From Ralstonia pickettii (GTDB lineage: Bacteria; Pseudomonadota; Gammaproteobacteria; Burkholderiales; Burkholderiaceae), in NCBI RefSeq assembly GCF_000607165.1, contig NZ_JFZG01000006.1, forward strand, positions 806,001 to 870,000: 64,000 bases of DNA. The letters run 5' to 3'. Below the pieces are notes generated by a model. The model ran no database searches and was not told the DNA's origin. It was given only the letters and a program-made list of their open reading frames with translations. The stretch's first letter is position 1, and each line of letters opens with the position of its first letter. A program made the position numbers and the translations under genes. Positions 1-10,353 of this stretch are shown here, one piece after another.

Positions 1-552
1 AAGACGTATCTGGCCGTGGCCTGCGCGGTGGATGCGCTGGAGCGCGACGCCATCAAGCGCATCGTGCTGACACGCCCGGCGGTGGAAGCTGGCGAGCGCC
101 TGGGCTTCCTGCCCGGCGATCTCGCACAAAAGGTGGACCCGTACCTGCGTCCGCTGTACGACGCGCTGTACGACCTGCTTGGCTTCGACAAGACGCAGAA
201 GATGTTCGAGCGCCAGATGATCGAAATCGCGCCGCTGGCGTACATGCGCGGGCGCACGCTCAATCACGCCTTCATCATCCTGGACGAAGCCCAGAACACC
301 ACGCCGGAACAGATGAAGATGTTCCTCACCCGGATCGGCTTCGGCTCCAAGGCGGTGATCACCGGCGACACAACGCAGATCGATCTGCCGCGCGGCCAGA
401 AGAGCGGCCTGATCGAAGCGCAGCATGTGCTGCGTGACGTGCGTGGCGTGTCGATGACGCGCTTTACCAGCGTCGACGTGGTGCGGCACCCGCTGGTGGC
501 CCGCATCGTCGAGGCCTATGACGAATTCCATGCCCAGCATAAAGATGCATAA
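1..552 (+). CDS. ybeZ: PhoH-like ATPase (YbeZ), 5' end outside window
   Basis: C-terminal 183 residues of a PhoH-family P-loop ATPase. The reading frame is open from base 1 and begins KTYLAVA, so the GxGTGKT Walker A loop lies across the left edge. Walker B is visible as FIILDEAQN, followed by the family motif [12 protein letters not shown]. In the known YbeZ/YbeY pair, YbeZ is a cytoplasmic NTPase/helicase-like partner of the YbeY RNase in rRNA maturation. The stop is 12 bases before the GTG of ybeY, so the two are cotranscribed. The downstream order ybeY ... ybeX, lnt matches the conserved ybeZYX-lnt cluster, which supports the call. Confidence 0.95.
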   Translation, partial: KTYLAVACAVDALERDAIKRIVLTRPAVEAGERLGFLPGDLAQKVDPYLRPLYDALYDLLGFDKTQKMFERQMIEIAPLAYMRGRTLNHAFIILDEAQNTTPEQMKMFLTRIGFGSKAVITGDTTQIDLPRGQKSGLIEAQHVLRDVRGVSMTRFTSVDVVRHPLVARIVEAYDEFHAQHKDA

Positions 553-564
553 GGACGCCTGAAC

Positions 565-1377
565 GTGGCTAAAGCAAAGACCGATACCAAAGCAAAAACC
601 AAGAAAACCCAACCCGCGGCGGCCGAGTCATTCGGCCCACGCGTCGACGTGTTCGACGCTCAAGGCAAACCCAAGACGGTCGACGCCAGCGCGCTGCGCA
701 TCGCATTTGCCGATGGCCGCAGCCTGATCCTCGGTCTGCCGAATACCGTGGACGGGCCGATCACCCTGGTTGCCGAGCACGCCGACGCCGACATGCACGC
801 CATGCTCTCGCTGCGCCCCGAGCACCACGACAGCATCACGTTGCGCATCGAAACCCAGGCCGCTGAGTTGGCAGACTCCACGGAAGAAGCCTTCGATGAC
901 GACACTGCCGGCGCCGAGATGCTCACGCTCGACCTGACGGTGCAGTACGGCGACGAACTCAAGGCTGCCGCTCGCAAGGCATTGCCGAAAGAACGCGACA
1001 TCGAGGCGTGGATCGCCCCCGCGCTGTTTGCCGATGCGCAACTCAACGTGCGCTTCGTCGGCGAAGAAGAAGGTCGCACGCTCAACCGCACCTACCGCAG
1101 CAAGGACTACGCCACCAACGTACTGACCTTCTCGTACGCAGAGAGCGCAGAAGACCCGGTCTCCGCCGACATCGTGCTGTGCTGCGCGGTGGTCGAAAAG
1201 GAAGCGAAGGAACAGAAGAAGCCGCTGCTCGCACACTACGCGCATCTGATCGTGCACGGCGCGCTGCACGCCCAGGGCTACGACCACGAAGACGCGGCCG
1301 ATGCAAAGGAAATGGAAGGCATCGAAACGGAGATCCTCCGCGACCTCGGTTTTGCCGATCCGTACGCAGATCGTTAA
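565..1377 (+). CDS. ybeY: Endoribonuclease YbeY, long form with N-terminal extension
   Basis: Single-strand-specific zinc endoribonuclease for 16S rRNA 3'-end maturation and late 70S quality control. The zinc motif [11 protein letters not shown] (HX3HX5H) sits near residues 229-239, followed by the usual [10 protein letters not shown] helix. The protein is 270 residues, against roughly 150-160 for the family. A compact YbeY would begin at the in-frame ATG at 919 (MLTLDLTV, 152 residues). I chose the GTG at 565 because AAGGA lies 9 bases upstream and the frame is open right after ybeZ, while the ATG at 919 has no clear ribosome site. The extra 118 residues are a Lys/Ala-rich start and an acidic segment ([12 protein letters not shown]) around a small unrecognised domain. 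Either start is possible. Confidence 0.9.
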   Translation: MAKAKTDTKAKTKKTQPAAAESFGPRVDVFDAQGKPKTVDASALRIAFADGRSLILGLPNTVDGPITLVAEHADADMHAMLSLRPEHHDSITLRIETQAAELADSTEEAFDDDTAGAEMLTLDLTVQYGDELKAAARKALPKERDIEAWIAPALFADAQLNVRFVGEEEGRTLNRTYRSKDYATNVLTFSYAESAEDPVSADIVLCCAVVEKEAKEQKKPLLAHYAHLIVHGALHAQGYDHEDAADAKEMEGIETEILRDLGFADPYADR

Positions 1378-1400
1378 AGCGCCACGCGCTTGATGTTCAG

Positions 1401-1424
1401 ACGCCGGCTTCGCGCCGGCGTTTT
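1401..1424 (+). terminator. Intrinsic terminator after ybeY
   Basis: An 8-bp perfect stem ACGCCGGC/GCCGGCGT with loop TTCGC, followed by TTTT and then GCTTTTT. It lies 24 bases past the ybeY stop and separates the ybeZY unit from the following gene. Confidence 0.8.
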
Positions 1425-1748
1425 GCTTTTTCATGTTCCATTCTTGCAGCATGCCGTTTCAACGGTGAATCAACCCGTATTGACACAAACCCAGTCCTGA
1501 CAACGTTTTACGGGTTCTCCTCCGCCATTCGGCGCATGCTCGCGCCGTTCGAATCGCGCATACACGTCGCACAGGCCGTCCGCCATCCGGGACCCTTGCT
1601 GCTCTCCGTATGGCGCATGGGTTTTGCCGTAGCGATTTCTATCCTCCACGCATAAGCCGCCGCTCGAGCGCGCTTCACGAATTCGGCGCAAACGAGCGCC
1701 ATCGGCCAGCCCGCGCACAGACGGGCAAGGCCACGCGGGGAGGTCATC
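1425..1748. other. Intergenic region upstream of the His-rich gene
   Basis: No credible gene on either strand. It holds an 8-bp inverted repeat AACCCGTA (1472-1479) / TACGGGTT (1509-1516), with a TTGACA hexamer at 1480-1485 inside it but no good -10 at the right distance. A purine-rich GGGGAGG lies just before the ATG at 1749 and is a strong ribosome binding site. The rest looks like an ordinary long 5' leader. Confidence 0.5.
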
Positions 1749-3101
1749 ATGCGTCAACGCTTCATGGATAGCATTCCGTGGGCCACGCTGCTGCTTGGCG
1801 TGGGTGTCGGCACGGCGCTCGCGGTCACGCCGCGCATCGCACACGCTGATCACAAGCAATCATGCTATGCGGGCATCGTCGTCGTCTTCGACGGCGCCTG
1901 GCATCCGGGCGCGGTGGTCGGCTGCCGCACGGTCAACATCTCGGACAGCAACAACGTGATCGGCGCAGAAGTGAACCTGATGGTCGCGCAAGGCACCATC
2001 CGGCCGCGTGTGCAGGCGGTGGTGGGCAGCACGAGCGTGCAGGCACTCATTGGTGGCGGCTACGACTTTGCGAGCAGCAAGGCGCTGGTGGGCGTCGGAG
2101 CCACGGGCGACCACTGGCTCGCTGGCGTCGACATGGAAATCGCCGGACGTTGGACAGCCTACGGCGGCGCGAGCACGCTGGGCCGGTATCACAGCAATTC
2201 GCATCCCGCAGACCCGGCACCAGCCGCAACCACGCCGACGAGCAACAACGACGCACCGCCACCCACCGGCAACAACACGCCGCCGTCCAAGCCCAGTCCC
2301 ACACCGGCACCAGCACCGGCACCTGGCGCATCGCCCAGCCCCGGCCCCGCTCCGGCCCCAACACCCAGCCCCGGGCCGAGTCCATCGCCAACCCCGAGTC
2401 CGACGCCTGCTCCAACGCCAACGCCAACCCCGAGTCCGAGTCCGACGCCAACGCCTGCCCCAACGCCCACGCCGAGCCCATCGCCAGTCCCTTCGCCGTG
2501 CGGAAGCTGCCACGGCGGCGGTCACCACCACGGGCACCACCATGATCACGACCACGATCATGACCACGATCATGACCACGGTGGTCATCACGGCGGTGAA
2601 CATGACCATGGTGGCAATGGCAACCACGACGGTGACCACGATCACGGCGGCGATGGCAACCATGGTGGCGACCACGATCATGGCGGCAACGGCAATCACG
2701 GCGGTGACCACGATCATGGCGGCGATGGCAATCACGGTGGCGACCACGACCATGGCGGCAACGGCAACCACGGCGGTGATCACGATCACGGCGGCGATGG
2801 CAACCATGGTGGCAATCACGATCATGGCGGCGATGGCAACCACGACGGTGATCGCAACCACGACGGTGATCGCGACCACGGCGGTGACGGCAACCACGGC
2901 GGTGACCACGACCACGGCGGTGACGGCAACCATGGCGGTGACCACGATCATGGCGGCGGCGGCGACGACCCTGGCGGACACAGCCCGCATCACGGTCAGG
3001 GCGATGGCGACCACGGCCAGAACGACAATCACCAAGGCAACGAAGGCAGCAACACGCACGGCAACGGCCAGCAACGCGGCGGCGACGGCGGACGCGACTG
3101 A
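1749..3101 (+). CDS. Secreted Pro-rich / His-Asp-Gly repeat protein of unknown function
   Basis: 450 residues that I cannot assign to a named family. Visible parts: a signal peptide with cleavage likely after AHA at residue 33; a compact domain of about residues 34-150 with two cysteines (SCYAG, GCRTV) that could pair in the periplasm, and Gly/Val-rich strands; a linker of about residues 154-252 made of PSP/PTP/PAP units; a CGSC motif; then about 160 residues dominated by His, Asp, Gly and Asn in 12-residue units such as [12 protein letters not shown]; and a polar tail ending GGDGGRD. The composition predicts binding of Ni, Zn, Cu or Co and a disordered chain. That is inference. It interrupts the ybeZ-ybeY-ybeX-lnt order and is framed by hairpins at 1401 and 3145, so it is probably its own transcription unit. 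It could also be a surface or matrix protein. Confidence 0.8.
   Translation: MRQRFMDSIPWATLLLGVGVGTALAVTPRIAHADHKQSCYAGIVVVFDGAWHPGAVVGCRTVNISDSNNVIGAEVNLMVAQGTIRPRVQAVVGSTSVQALIGGGYDFASSKALVGVGATGDHWLAGVDMEIAGRWTAYGGASTLGRYHSNSHPADPAPAATTPTSNNDAPPPTGNNTPPSKPSPTPAPAPAPGASPSPGPAPAPTPSPGPSPSPTPSPTPAPTPTPTPSPSPTPTPAPTPTPSPSPVPSPCGSCHGGGHHHGHHHDHDHDHDHDHDHGGHHGGEHDHGGNGNHDGDHDHGGDGNHGGDHDHGGNGNHGGDHDHGGDGNHGGDHDHGGNGNHGGDHDHGGDGNHGGNHDHGGDGNHDGDRNHDGDRDHGGDGNHGGDHDHGGDGNHGGDHDHGGGGDDPGGHSPHHGQGDGDHGQNDNHQGNEGSNTHGNGQQRGGDGGRD
2590..2960 (+). repeat. Tandem coding repeat, 36-bp unit with 72-bp higher order
   Basis: In-frame tandem array encoding HDHGG(D/N)GNHGGD-type units of 12 residues. Through the first part GGDGNHGG and GGNGNHGG alternate, so the true period is 24 residues (72 bp). 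Towards the end the pattern breaks into [16 protein letters not shown] before returning to the GGDGNHGG form. Synonymous third-base changes (CAC/CAT, GAC/GAT) differ between copies, so this is not a recent perfect expansion. Length variation between strains would be expected. Confidence 0.85.
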
Positions 3102-3144
3102 CCGCTCCCCCTTCGGCAGATCGTCCGTCCTTAACGCGCCCGAA

Positions 3145-3188
3145 CCCGGCCTCCAGATGTGAAATAAACCGCACTTCAGGAGGCCGGG
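3145..3188. terminator. GC-rich hairpin after the His-rich gene
   Basis: A perfect 10-bp inverted repeat CCCGGCCTCC (3145-3154) / GGAGGCCGGG (3179-3188), 44 bases past the stop of the His-rich gene. There is no U-tract, so it may be a 3'-end stabiliser or a Rho-assisted terminator. Confidence 0.5.
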
Positions 3189-3264
3189 CGGCCACCCCGC
3201 GTCATCGGGACGGCAGGGCTTTTGGTGTATGCTGGGCCGATGTTTAACGACGCGCGACCGCGCC

Positions 3265-4158
3265 ATGAATGATCCGTATCCCAGTCCGAAGCCAGCCGAC
3301 AAACCCCGTACGCTGCTGGAACGCCTGACCGACCTCATCTCGCCCGAGCCCGAATCGCGGGCCGAGCTGCTCGAAATCCTCCAAGACGCCCATGCGCGCA
3401 ACCTGATCGACGCCGACTCCTTGTCGATGATCGAAGGCGTCTTCCAGGTCTCAGACCTGTGCGCGCGCGACATCATGATCCCGCGCGCGCAGATGGATGC
3501 GCTCAACATCGCCGACGCGCCGTCAGAATTCATCCCGTTCGTGCAAGAAGCCGCGCATTCGCGCTTCCCCGTCTACGAGGGCAGCCGCGACAACATCATC
3601 GGCATCCTGCTCGCCAAGGACCTGCTGCGCTTCTACACCGACGAACGCTTCGACGTGCGCGACATGCTGCGCCCGGCCGTGTTCATCCCCGAATCCAAGC
3701 GACTGAACGTGCTGTTGCGCGACTTCCGCGTCAACCGCAACCACATCGCCATCGTCGTTGACGAATACGGCGGGGTGGCCGGCCTCATCACCATCGAAGA
3801 TGTGCTCGAACAGATCGTCGGCGACATCGAGGACGAATACGACTTCGACCAGGAAGAAGACAACATCCTGCCGACCGCCGACGGCCACATGCGCGTGCGC
3901 GGGCTGACCGAAATCAGCCAGTTCAACGAAGCCTTCGGCACGCATTTTTCCGACGAAGACGTCGATACCGTGGGCGGGCTGCTGTCCAACCACCTGGGCC
4001 GCGTGCCGCACCGTGGCGAGAAGATCGTCATGGGCACGCTGCAGTTCGACGTGCTGCGCGCCGATGCGCGCCAGGTGCAGGTGCTGCTCGTGCGCCGCCT
4101 CACCACGCCGGCCGGCGGCAATGCCACGGCCGACACTTCTGGTTCCCACCCCGCCTGA
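3265..4158 (+). CDS. corC: CorC/YbeX family CBS-domain protein
   Basis: 297-residue soluble protein with a CBS pair (about residues 65-185, including ARDIMIPRAQM and VVDEYGGVAGLITIEDVLEQIVGDIEDEYD) and a C-terminal CorC_HlyC transporter-associated domain (about 200-280, GLTEISQFNEAFG). Family members are linked to Mg/Co homeostasis, and YbeX also to ribosome metabolism next to YbeZY. A start at 3229 is open but would add a poor 12-residue leader. The ATG at 3265 gives MNDPYPSPK, typical of the family. The lnt GTG is 8 bases past the stop, so the two are cotranscribed. Confidence 0.92.
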   Translation: MNDPYPSPKPADKPRTLLERLTDLISPEPESRAELLEILQDAHARNLIDADSLSMIEGVFQVSDLCARDIMIPRAQMDALNIADAPSEFIPFVQEAAHSRFPVYEGSRDNIIGILLAKDLLRFYTDERFDVRDMLRPAVFIPESKRLNVLLRDFRVNRNHIAIVVDEYGGVAGLITIEDVLEQIVGDIEDEYDFDQEEDNILPTADGHMRVRGLTEISQFNEAFGTHFSDEDVDTVGGLLSNHLGRVPHRGEKIVMGTLQFDVLRADARQVQVLLVRRLTTPAGGNATADTSGSHPA

Positions 4159-4165
4159 TCTTTCC

Positions 4166-5734
4166 GTGCCCGCTCAGTTCTCTTCCCCTGCCGCACCGTC
4201 CCGTCGGCAGGACGCCCAAGCTGTGCCGCTCGCGCGGCTGCGCTTTGCAATGCCTGTGGCAGCGCTGCTTGGCGTCATGCATACGCTGTCGTTCGCGCCG
4301 AACCACTGGTGGTGGCTGCAGATCCTTTCGTTGACGGGGCTGGCCGCGCTCGTGCAGCGCGCGCCGCGCTTGCGTGATGCGGCATGGGTTGGCTATGCCT
4401 TCGGACTCGGCTGGTTCCTCTCGGGCGTCTGGTGGCTCTATATCAGCATGCACGTCTACGGCGACATGCCGGCATGGATGGCGGCGCTGGCCGTGCTGCT
4501 GTTCGCCGGCTATCTGGCGCTGCATCCAGCGCTGGCGGTGTGGGCATGGCAGTGGCTAACGCGACGCGGACGGTGGTCCGGTACCGCATCCGCGCTGGTA
4601 TTTGGCGCGGCATGGGCCGTCACGGAGTGGCTGCGCGGCACGGTCTGGACGGGCTTTCCCTGGATCAACGGCGGCTACGCTCACACCGATGGCCCGCTGG
4701 CCGGCTACGCGCCGCTGGTGGGCGTATACGGAATCGTGCTGATCGCAGCCGTGCTGGCTGGTCTGCTGTGCGTCGCGGCCGAGCGACGCCTGCACTGGCT
4801 GGCGGGCATCGCCGGTGCGCTCGTGCTGGTGGCCGGCTGGCCCCTGCACGGCATTGCGTGGACGCAACCGGTGGGCAAGCCCATTTCCGTACGCCTCTTG
4901 CAGGGCAATGTGCCGCAGGACGTGAAGTTCCAGCAGACCGGCATCGAGCGCTCGCTGGAGCTGTACACCAAGATGGTCACCGAGAAGCCCGCGCAACTCG
5001 TGGTCACGCCCGAGACGGCCTTCCCGATCATGATTCAGGAGATGCCGCAGGAGATCGCGCTGGCCATCCGCACTTATGTGGATACCACCGGCTCCAGCGT
5101 GCTCTTTGGCGCCGCCAGCGAGGACTCGCGTGTCGACTACACCAACAGCGTGTTCGGCGTCGGCCCGCAACTCCAGGGCGTGTACCGCTACAACAAGCAC
5201 CACCTCGTGCCCTTCGGCGAGTTCATCCCCTTCGGCTTCCACTGGTTCGTCAACATGATGAACATGCCGCTGGGCGACTTCCGGCGCGGCCTGCCCGTGC
5301 AGCCGCCCATGGCGGTGGCCGACCAACGCGTCGCACCCAACATCTGCTACGAGGATTTGTTTGGCGAGGAAATTGCCGCATCGCTGCGACATGCGGATCA
5401 GCCCGCCACGATGCTCGCCAACGTGACGAACCTTGCGTGGTTTGGCGACACGATCGCGTTGGACCAGCACCTGCAGATCTCGCGCATGCGCGCACTGGAA
5501 ACGGGCCGTCCGATGCTGCGCGCCACCAACACGGGAGCGACCGCCGTGGTGCGGCCGGACGGCAGCGTACAGGCCCGCCTGCCCGTCTTCACGCTTGGCA
5601 CGCTGCAGACTGACGTGCAGGGCATGCAAGGCTTGACGCCATTCGTGCGTGCCGGCAACGCGCCTGCACTGGCCCTGGGCGCGCTGGTTCTGCTGGTGGC
5701 ATTCGTGCGCCGCCGCCGGGCATCGGCAGATTGA
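4166..5734 (+). CDS. lnt: Apolipoprotein N-acyltransferase
   Basis: Inner-membrane enzyme that adds the third acyl chain to the N-terminal cysteine of lipoproteins, from phospholipid. The N-terminal half is a bundle of hydrophobic helices. The C-terminal nitrilase-like domain shows VVTPETAFP (catalytic Glu), [15 protein letters not shown] (catalytic Lys) and [11 protein letters not shown] (nucleophile Cys). 522 residues from the GTG at 4166, close to the family norm. An ATG at 4250 would still keep the membrane domain. It follows corC by 8 bases, as in the conserved ybeX-lnt pair. No terminator is visible after it. Confidence 0.95.
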   Translation: MPAQFSSPAAPSRRQDAQAVPLARLRFAMPVAALLGVMHTLSFAPNHWWWLQILSLTGLAALVQRAPRLRDAAWVGYAFGLGWFLSGVWWLYISMHVYGDMPAWMAALAVLLFAGYLALHPALAVWAWQWLTRRGRWSGTASALVFGAAWAVTEWLRGTVWTGFPWINGGYAHTDGPLAGYAPLVGVYGIVLIAAVLAGLLCVAAERRLHWLAGIAGALVLVAGWPLHGIAWTQPVGKPISVRLLQGNVPQDVKFQQTGIERSLELYTKMVTEKPAQLVVTPETAFPIMIQEMPQEIALAIRTYVDTTGSSVLFGAASEDSRVDYTNSVFGVGPQLQGVYRYNKHHLVPFGEFIPFGFHWFVNMMNMPLGDFRRGLPVQPPMAVADQRVAPNICYEDLFGEEIAASLRHADQPATMLANVTNLAWFGDTIALDQHLQISRMRALETGRPMLRATNTGATAVVRPDGSVQARLPVFTLGTLQTDVQGMQGLTPFVRAGNAPALALGALVLLVAFVRRRRASAD

Positions 5735-5909
5735 TCGTTCAGCGTCCGGAGGGCTTTCGAGCCACTTTCCGGAGTCGCTGACAAAAAACGCTAAAATTCA
5801 ACGTTTTACGGCGGGCACGGAGCCAGGCGCTTCTCGTGCCCGCCGCTGCATTCCACCGTCGCGCGGCGCAACGCACGTTCCGTGCCGCCGCGGACCACCG
5901 GGTACCACC

Positions 5910-6892
<983 letters not shown>

Positions 6893-6896
<4 letters not shown>

Positions 6897-7552
6897 CGGC
6901 CAACCGAGCACGGCGTGGCCTGGCGCTGCTGACGGCAGCGTCCATGGCCGCGCTGGCGCTACCGGCGAGCGTCGCGCAAGCGGCGCGGCATCGCACGTCC
7001 AAGGCGGCATCGACAGAGAAGGTTTTTGTCGTGCCCAGCACCCTGACGCAGCTTTGCGTGGCCGATTCCAAGCCGCTTCAGCAAGCGCTGAGCACGGCGT
7101 GGACGCCGCCGCCGCCGTCGATCGATCAATGGACGAGCTTGGTGCGCACGATGGCCTGCGACCTGTCCGGCGCGCGTGACCTCGGCTGGCATCGCGTGCC
7201 GTTGCGCACGTATGCGACGGCCCTGCGCTTCCCGCTCACGTGGGTGGAGTGGCAAGGCACCGGCGCAAAGGCACAGCGCCGTGCGCGCGTGTTCCGCTCG
7301 GCGGGGCAACTGCCGAGCCGTCTGGAATTCAACGTGTCCGGCACGCTGCAAGAGGTGCGTTACGACGCGCGACGCGGCTTGCTGTCGGCCCGCTTCCTGC
7401 GCCGCGATGCGGCTGCGCCCGGCACCACCCCTGCGCCGATTGCGCCGCCTCCGCCGCCGGGCCAGTGCGCCGGCACGCAATTGCAGTTCCAGCAGCAGAA
7501 CGGCGTGTGGCTGCTGTCAGGCGTGGAGCCCGTGCCCGGCTCGCCCTGCTGA
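6893..7552 (+). CDS. Small exported protein between glyQ and glyS, function unknown
   Basis: 219 residues that I do not recognise. The start overlaps the glyQ stop (ATGA at 6893-6896), so it is translationally coupled. Residues 1-36 form a signal peptide ([26 protein letters not shown]), pointing to the periplasm. The mature part has cysteines in [22 protein letters not shown] and the C-terminal SPC, possibly two disulfides, plus a proline linker [11 protein letters not shown] near the end. The C-terminal segment [26 protein letters not shown] looks like a small domain. No catalytic motif is visible. The position inside the GlyRS operon is probably only expression sharing. Confidence 0.8.
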
Positions 7553-7638
7553 TCACTGAACCGAACAACACAACGTACCGCCGCAACTGATCTGAACACC
7601 AAGCGGCGCAGAACAACGACGTCACCGATTCAAACGCT

Positions 7639-9732
7639 ATGTCCACCCTCCTGATCGAACTGCTGACCGAAGAACTGCCGCCCAAGGCGCTGGCCCGCCT
7701 GGGCGAGGCGTTTGCGCGCGGCCTGTTTGACGGTCTGTCGGCGCAAGGCCTGCTCGAAGAGGGCGCCGCCGTGGAAGGTTTTGCCACGCCGCGTCGCCTG
7801 GCTGCATCGATCACCGGCGTGCGCCGCACCGCGCCCGATCGCGAGCTGCGCGAGAAGGTGCTGCCCGTGACCATCGCCTTCGATGCCGAGGGCAAGCCTG
7901 CCGCGCCGCTCGTCAAGAAGCTGGCTGCGCTGGCCAAGACCGTGGGCGTGGACGCCATCGCGCCCGAATCGCTCGAACGCGCACCTGACGGCAAGGCCGA
8001 AGCGCTGTTCTATCGCTATACCGCGCGCGGCGCCGTGCTGGCCGACGGCCTGCAGACTGCACTGTCGCAGACCATCGCCAACCTTCCGATCCCGAAGGTG
8101 ATGACGTATCAGCGCCCGAACGGCGAGAACGTTCAGTTCGTGCGCCCCGCACACAAGCTGATCGCACTGTTCGACAGCGAAGTCATCCCTGTCAGCGCAT
8201 TTGGCCTGCAAGCGGGCAACGTGACGCTGGGCCACCGTTTCCTGTCGGCCGGCGAAATCGTCATCAAAGACGCTACATCGTATGCGAGCGCGCTGGAGTC
8301 GCAGGGCAAGGTCATCGCCAGCTATGGCAAGCGCAAGGAAGCCATCCGCGCCGAACTGCTCAAGACGGCCGGCGCCGATACGGTGGTCATGCCCGAAGCG
8401 CTGCTCGATGAGGTGAACGCGCTGGTCGAATGGCCTGTGGTCTACCCTTGCCATTTCGAGGAAGCCTTCCTCGCCGTGCCGCAGGAGTGCCTGATCCTGA
8501 CCATGCAGACCAACCAGAAGTACTTTGCACTGACCGATGCACAAGGGCACCTGCGCAACCGCTTCCTGATCGTCTCGAACATCGCCACGGGCACGCCCGA
8601 GGCCATCATTCAAGGCAACGAACGCGTGGTCCGCCCGCGCCTGGCCGACGCCCGCTTCTTCTTCGAGCAGGACAAGAAAAAGCCGCTGGCCGATCGTGTG
8701 CCGTTGCTTTCGCGCGTGGTCTATCACAACAAGATCGGCACGCAGCTTGAGCGTGTGTCGCGCCTGCAGGCCATCGCCGGCCAACTGGCCGAGAAGCTCG
8801 GCGCGGATGTGGCACACGCCTCGCGCGGCGCGTTGCTGGCCAAGGCCGATCTGCTGACCGACATGGTGGGCGAGTTCCCCGAGCTGCAGGGCACGATGGG
8901 CACTTACTACGCCCGCCACGATGGCGAGCCCGACGACGTGGCGCTGGCCTGCTCCGAGCATTACCAGCCGCGCTTTGCCGGCGATGCGCTGCCCAGCACC
9001 GCCACCGGTACCGCGGTGGCACTGGCCGACAAGCTGGAAACGCTGGTCGGTATCTGGGGCATCGGCCTGCAACCCACGGGGGAGAAAGACCCGTTCGCGC
9101 TGCGCCGCCACGCCCTGGGCATCCTGCGCATGCTGATCGAAAAGCCGCTCGCGCTCACGATCGACGATGCCCTGCAGATTGCCGCTGCCAGCTTCGACGG
9201 CATCGCCGCTGTCAAACCGGACCTGGCCGCCATCTCCGACTTCCTGTACGACCGCCTGCGCGGCTACCTGAAGGACAAGGGCTACAGCACCAACGAGGTG
9301 GAAGCCGTGGTGAGCCAGCGGCCGCAGCGGCTGGACGACATCGTCGCGCGCCTCGAAGCCGTGCGCGCCTTTGCTGCCCTGCCACAGGCAGAAGCGCTGG
9401 CCGCCGCCAACAAGCGCATCACCAACATCCTGAAGAAGACCGACGTGGCCATTGGCGCCGTGCAGCCGCAACTGCTCAAGGAAGACGCCGAGCGTGCGCT
9501 GCACCAGGCCGTGGCTTTGTCGGAGCCACAAGTGCACGATGCCTTCGCACGCGGCGATTTCACCACCGCGCTCAAGACGCTGGCTGGCCTGCGCGAAGCG
9601 GTCGACACTTTCTTCGACGGCGTGATGGTGATGGCCGACGACACCGCGCTGCGCGACAACCGCCTCGCGCTGCTGGGTGAACTGCACGGCTTGATGAACC
9701 GCGTCGCGGACATCTCCAAGCTGGCCGCCTGA
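7639..9732 (+). CDS. glyS: Glycyl-tRNA synthetase beta subunit
   Basis: tRNA-binding beta chain of GlyRS, 697 residues, full family length. It starts [21 protein letters not shown] and contains the conserved [20 protein letters not shown] and VQFVRP-type blocks, the HD-like core [23 protein letters not shown] with YYARHDGE, and the C-terminal anticodon-binding region [11 protein letters not shown] ... [11 protein letters not shown]. It lies 86 bases after the small exported-protein gene and 31 bases before gmhB. Confidence 0.97.
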   Translation: MSTLLIELLTEELPPKALARLGEAFARGLFDGLSAQGLLEEGAAVEGFATPRRLAASITGVRRTAPDRELREKVLPVTIAFDAEGKPAAPLVKKLAALAKTVGVDAIAPESLERAPDGKAEALFYRYTARGAVLADGLQTALSQTIANLPIPKVMTYQRPNGENVQFVRPAHKLIALFDSEVIPVSAFGLQAGNVTLGHRFLSAGEIVIKDATSYASALESQGKVIASYGKRKEAIRAELLKTAGADTVVMPEALLDEVNALVEWPVVYPCHFEEAFLAVPQECLILTMQTNQKYFALTDAQGHLRNRFLIVSNIATGTPEAIIQGNERVVRPRLADARFFFEQDKKKPLADRVPLLSRVVYHNKIGTQLERVSRLQAIAGQLAEKLGADVAHASRGALLAKADLLTDMVGEFPELQGTMGTYYARHDGEPDDVALACSEHYQPRFAGDALPSTATGTAVALADKLETLVGIWGIGLQPTGEKDPFALRRHALGILRMLIEKPLALTIDDALQIAAASFDGIAAVKPDLAAISDFLYDRLRGYLKDKGYSTNEVEAVVSQRPQRLDDIVARLEAVRAFAALPQAEALAAANKRITNILKKTDVAIGAVQPQLLKEDAERALHQAVALSEPQVHDAFARGDFTTALKTLAGLREAVDTFFDGVMVMADDTALRDNRLALLGELHGLMNRVADISKLAA

Positions 9733-9763
9733 TCGGCACCCCAAGCACCGTTCGGAGCCCACC

Positions 9764-10342
9764 ATGCCCCATGTTCCCAAACTGGTGATTCTCGACCGCG
9801 ATGGCGTCATCAACCGCGACAGCGACCAGTTCATCAAGTCGCCAGACGAGTGGATCGCCCTCGACGGCAGCCTGGAAGCCATTGCCGAGCTGAACCAGGC
9901 CGGCTACCAGGTGGTGGTGGCAACCAACCAGTCGGGCATCGGACGCGGCCTGTTCGAGGCCGCCGCGCTCAACGCCATGCACGAGAAGATGTACAAGGCG
10001 CTGGCCACCTACGGCGGGCGCGTCGATGCCGTCTTCTTCTGCCCGCACACCGCCGCCGATGCGTGCGAGTGCCGCAAGCCCAAGTCCGGCATGCTCCGCG
10101 AGATTGCACGCCGCTTCGACATGGACCTGACGGGCGTGCCGGTCGTGGGTGACTCGCTGCGCGATCTGCAAGCCGGCGTCGAAGTCGGCGCCGTACCGCA
10201 CCTCGTACTGACCGGCAAGGGCGCCAAGACCCGCGATGCCGGCGACCTGCCCCCAGGCACCCAGATTCATGAGGACCTGCGTGCGTTTGCGCGTGCGCTG
10301 CTATCCCCTGCGCCCCAGGGCACGCCCACGCGCGCCCCTTGA
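9764..10342 (+). CDS. gmhB: D-glycero-beta-D-manno-heptose-1,7-bisphosphate 7-phosphatase
   Basis: HAD-superfamily phosphatase of ADP-heptose synthesis for the LPS inner core. Residues 8-17 carry the DxDG-type catalytic loop (LDRDGVINRD). The GmhB zinc loop is visible as CPHTAADACECRKPKSGM. VVGDSLRDLQAG is the C-terminal acidic HAD motif. 192 residues, family length. It lies between glyS and plsC with short gaps (31 and 11 bases), so it is expressed with envelope-lipid synthesis. Closely related histidinol-phosphate phosphatases share the motifs, but the Cys-rich zinc loop fits GmhB. Confidence 0.9.
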   Translation: MPHVPKLVILDRDGVINRDSDQFIKSPDEWIALDGSLEAIAELNQAGYQVVVATNQSGIGRGLFEAAALNAMHEKMYKALATYGGRVDAVFFCPHTAADACECRKPKSGMLREIARRFDMDLTGVPVVGDSLRDLQAGVEVGAVPHLVLTGKGAKTRDAGDLPPGTQIHEDLRAFARALLSPAPQGTPTRAP

Positions 10343-10353
10343 ATTCGCCCCCA

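Noticed and set aside
1470-1859. A 129-codon minus-strand frame in the gap before the His-rich gene
   Set aside because: Arg-rich composition, no ribosome site and overlap with the signal-peptide coding region.
2590-2960. CRISPR-like repetition
   Set aside because: The period is 36/72 bp, fully in frame, without unique spacers, and synonymous changes fall at third positions. It is a coding repeat.
1860-3533. A 557-codon antisense frame across the His-rich gene, rich in Val/Ala/Ile and looking membrane-like
   Set aside because: It is the complement of the His/Asp/Gly repeats (GTGGTC and similar codons) and continues into corC. The plus-strand frame has a signal peptide, ribosome site and sensible domain layout.
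5735-5909. T-box or specific leader before glyQ
   Set aside because: No T-box sequence; a TAAAAT near 5792 lacks a -35 at the proper distance, so I list no promoter.
7630-9882. A 750-codon open frame antisense to glyS
   Set aside because: Shadow of glyS codon bias; low-complexity Gly/Gln/Arg product with no family features.
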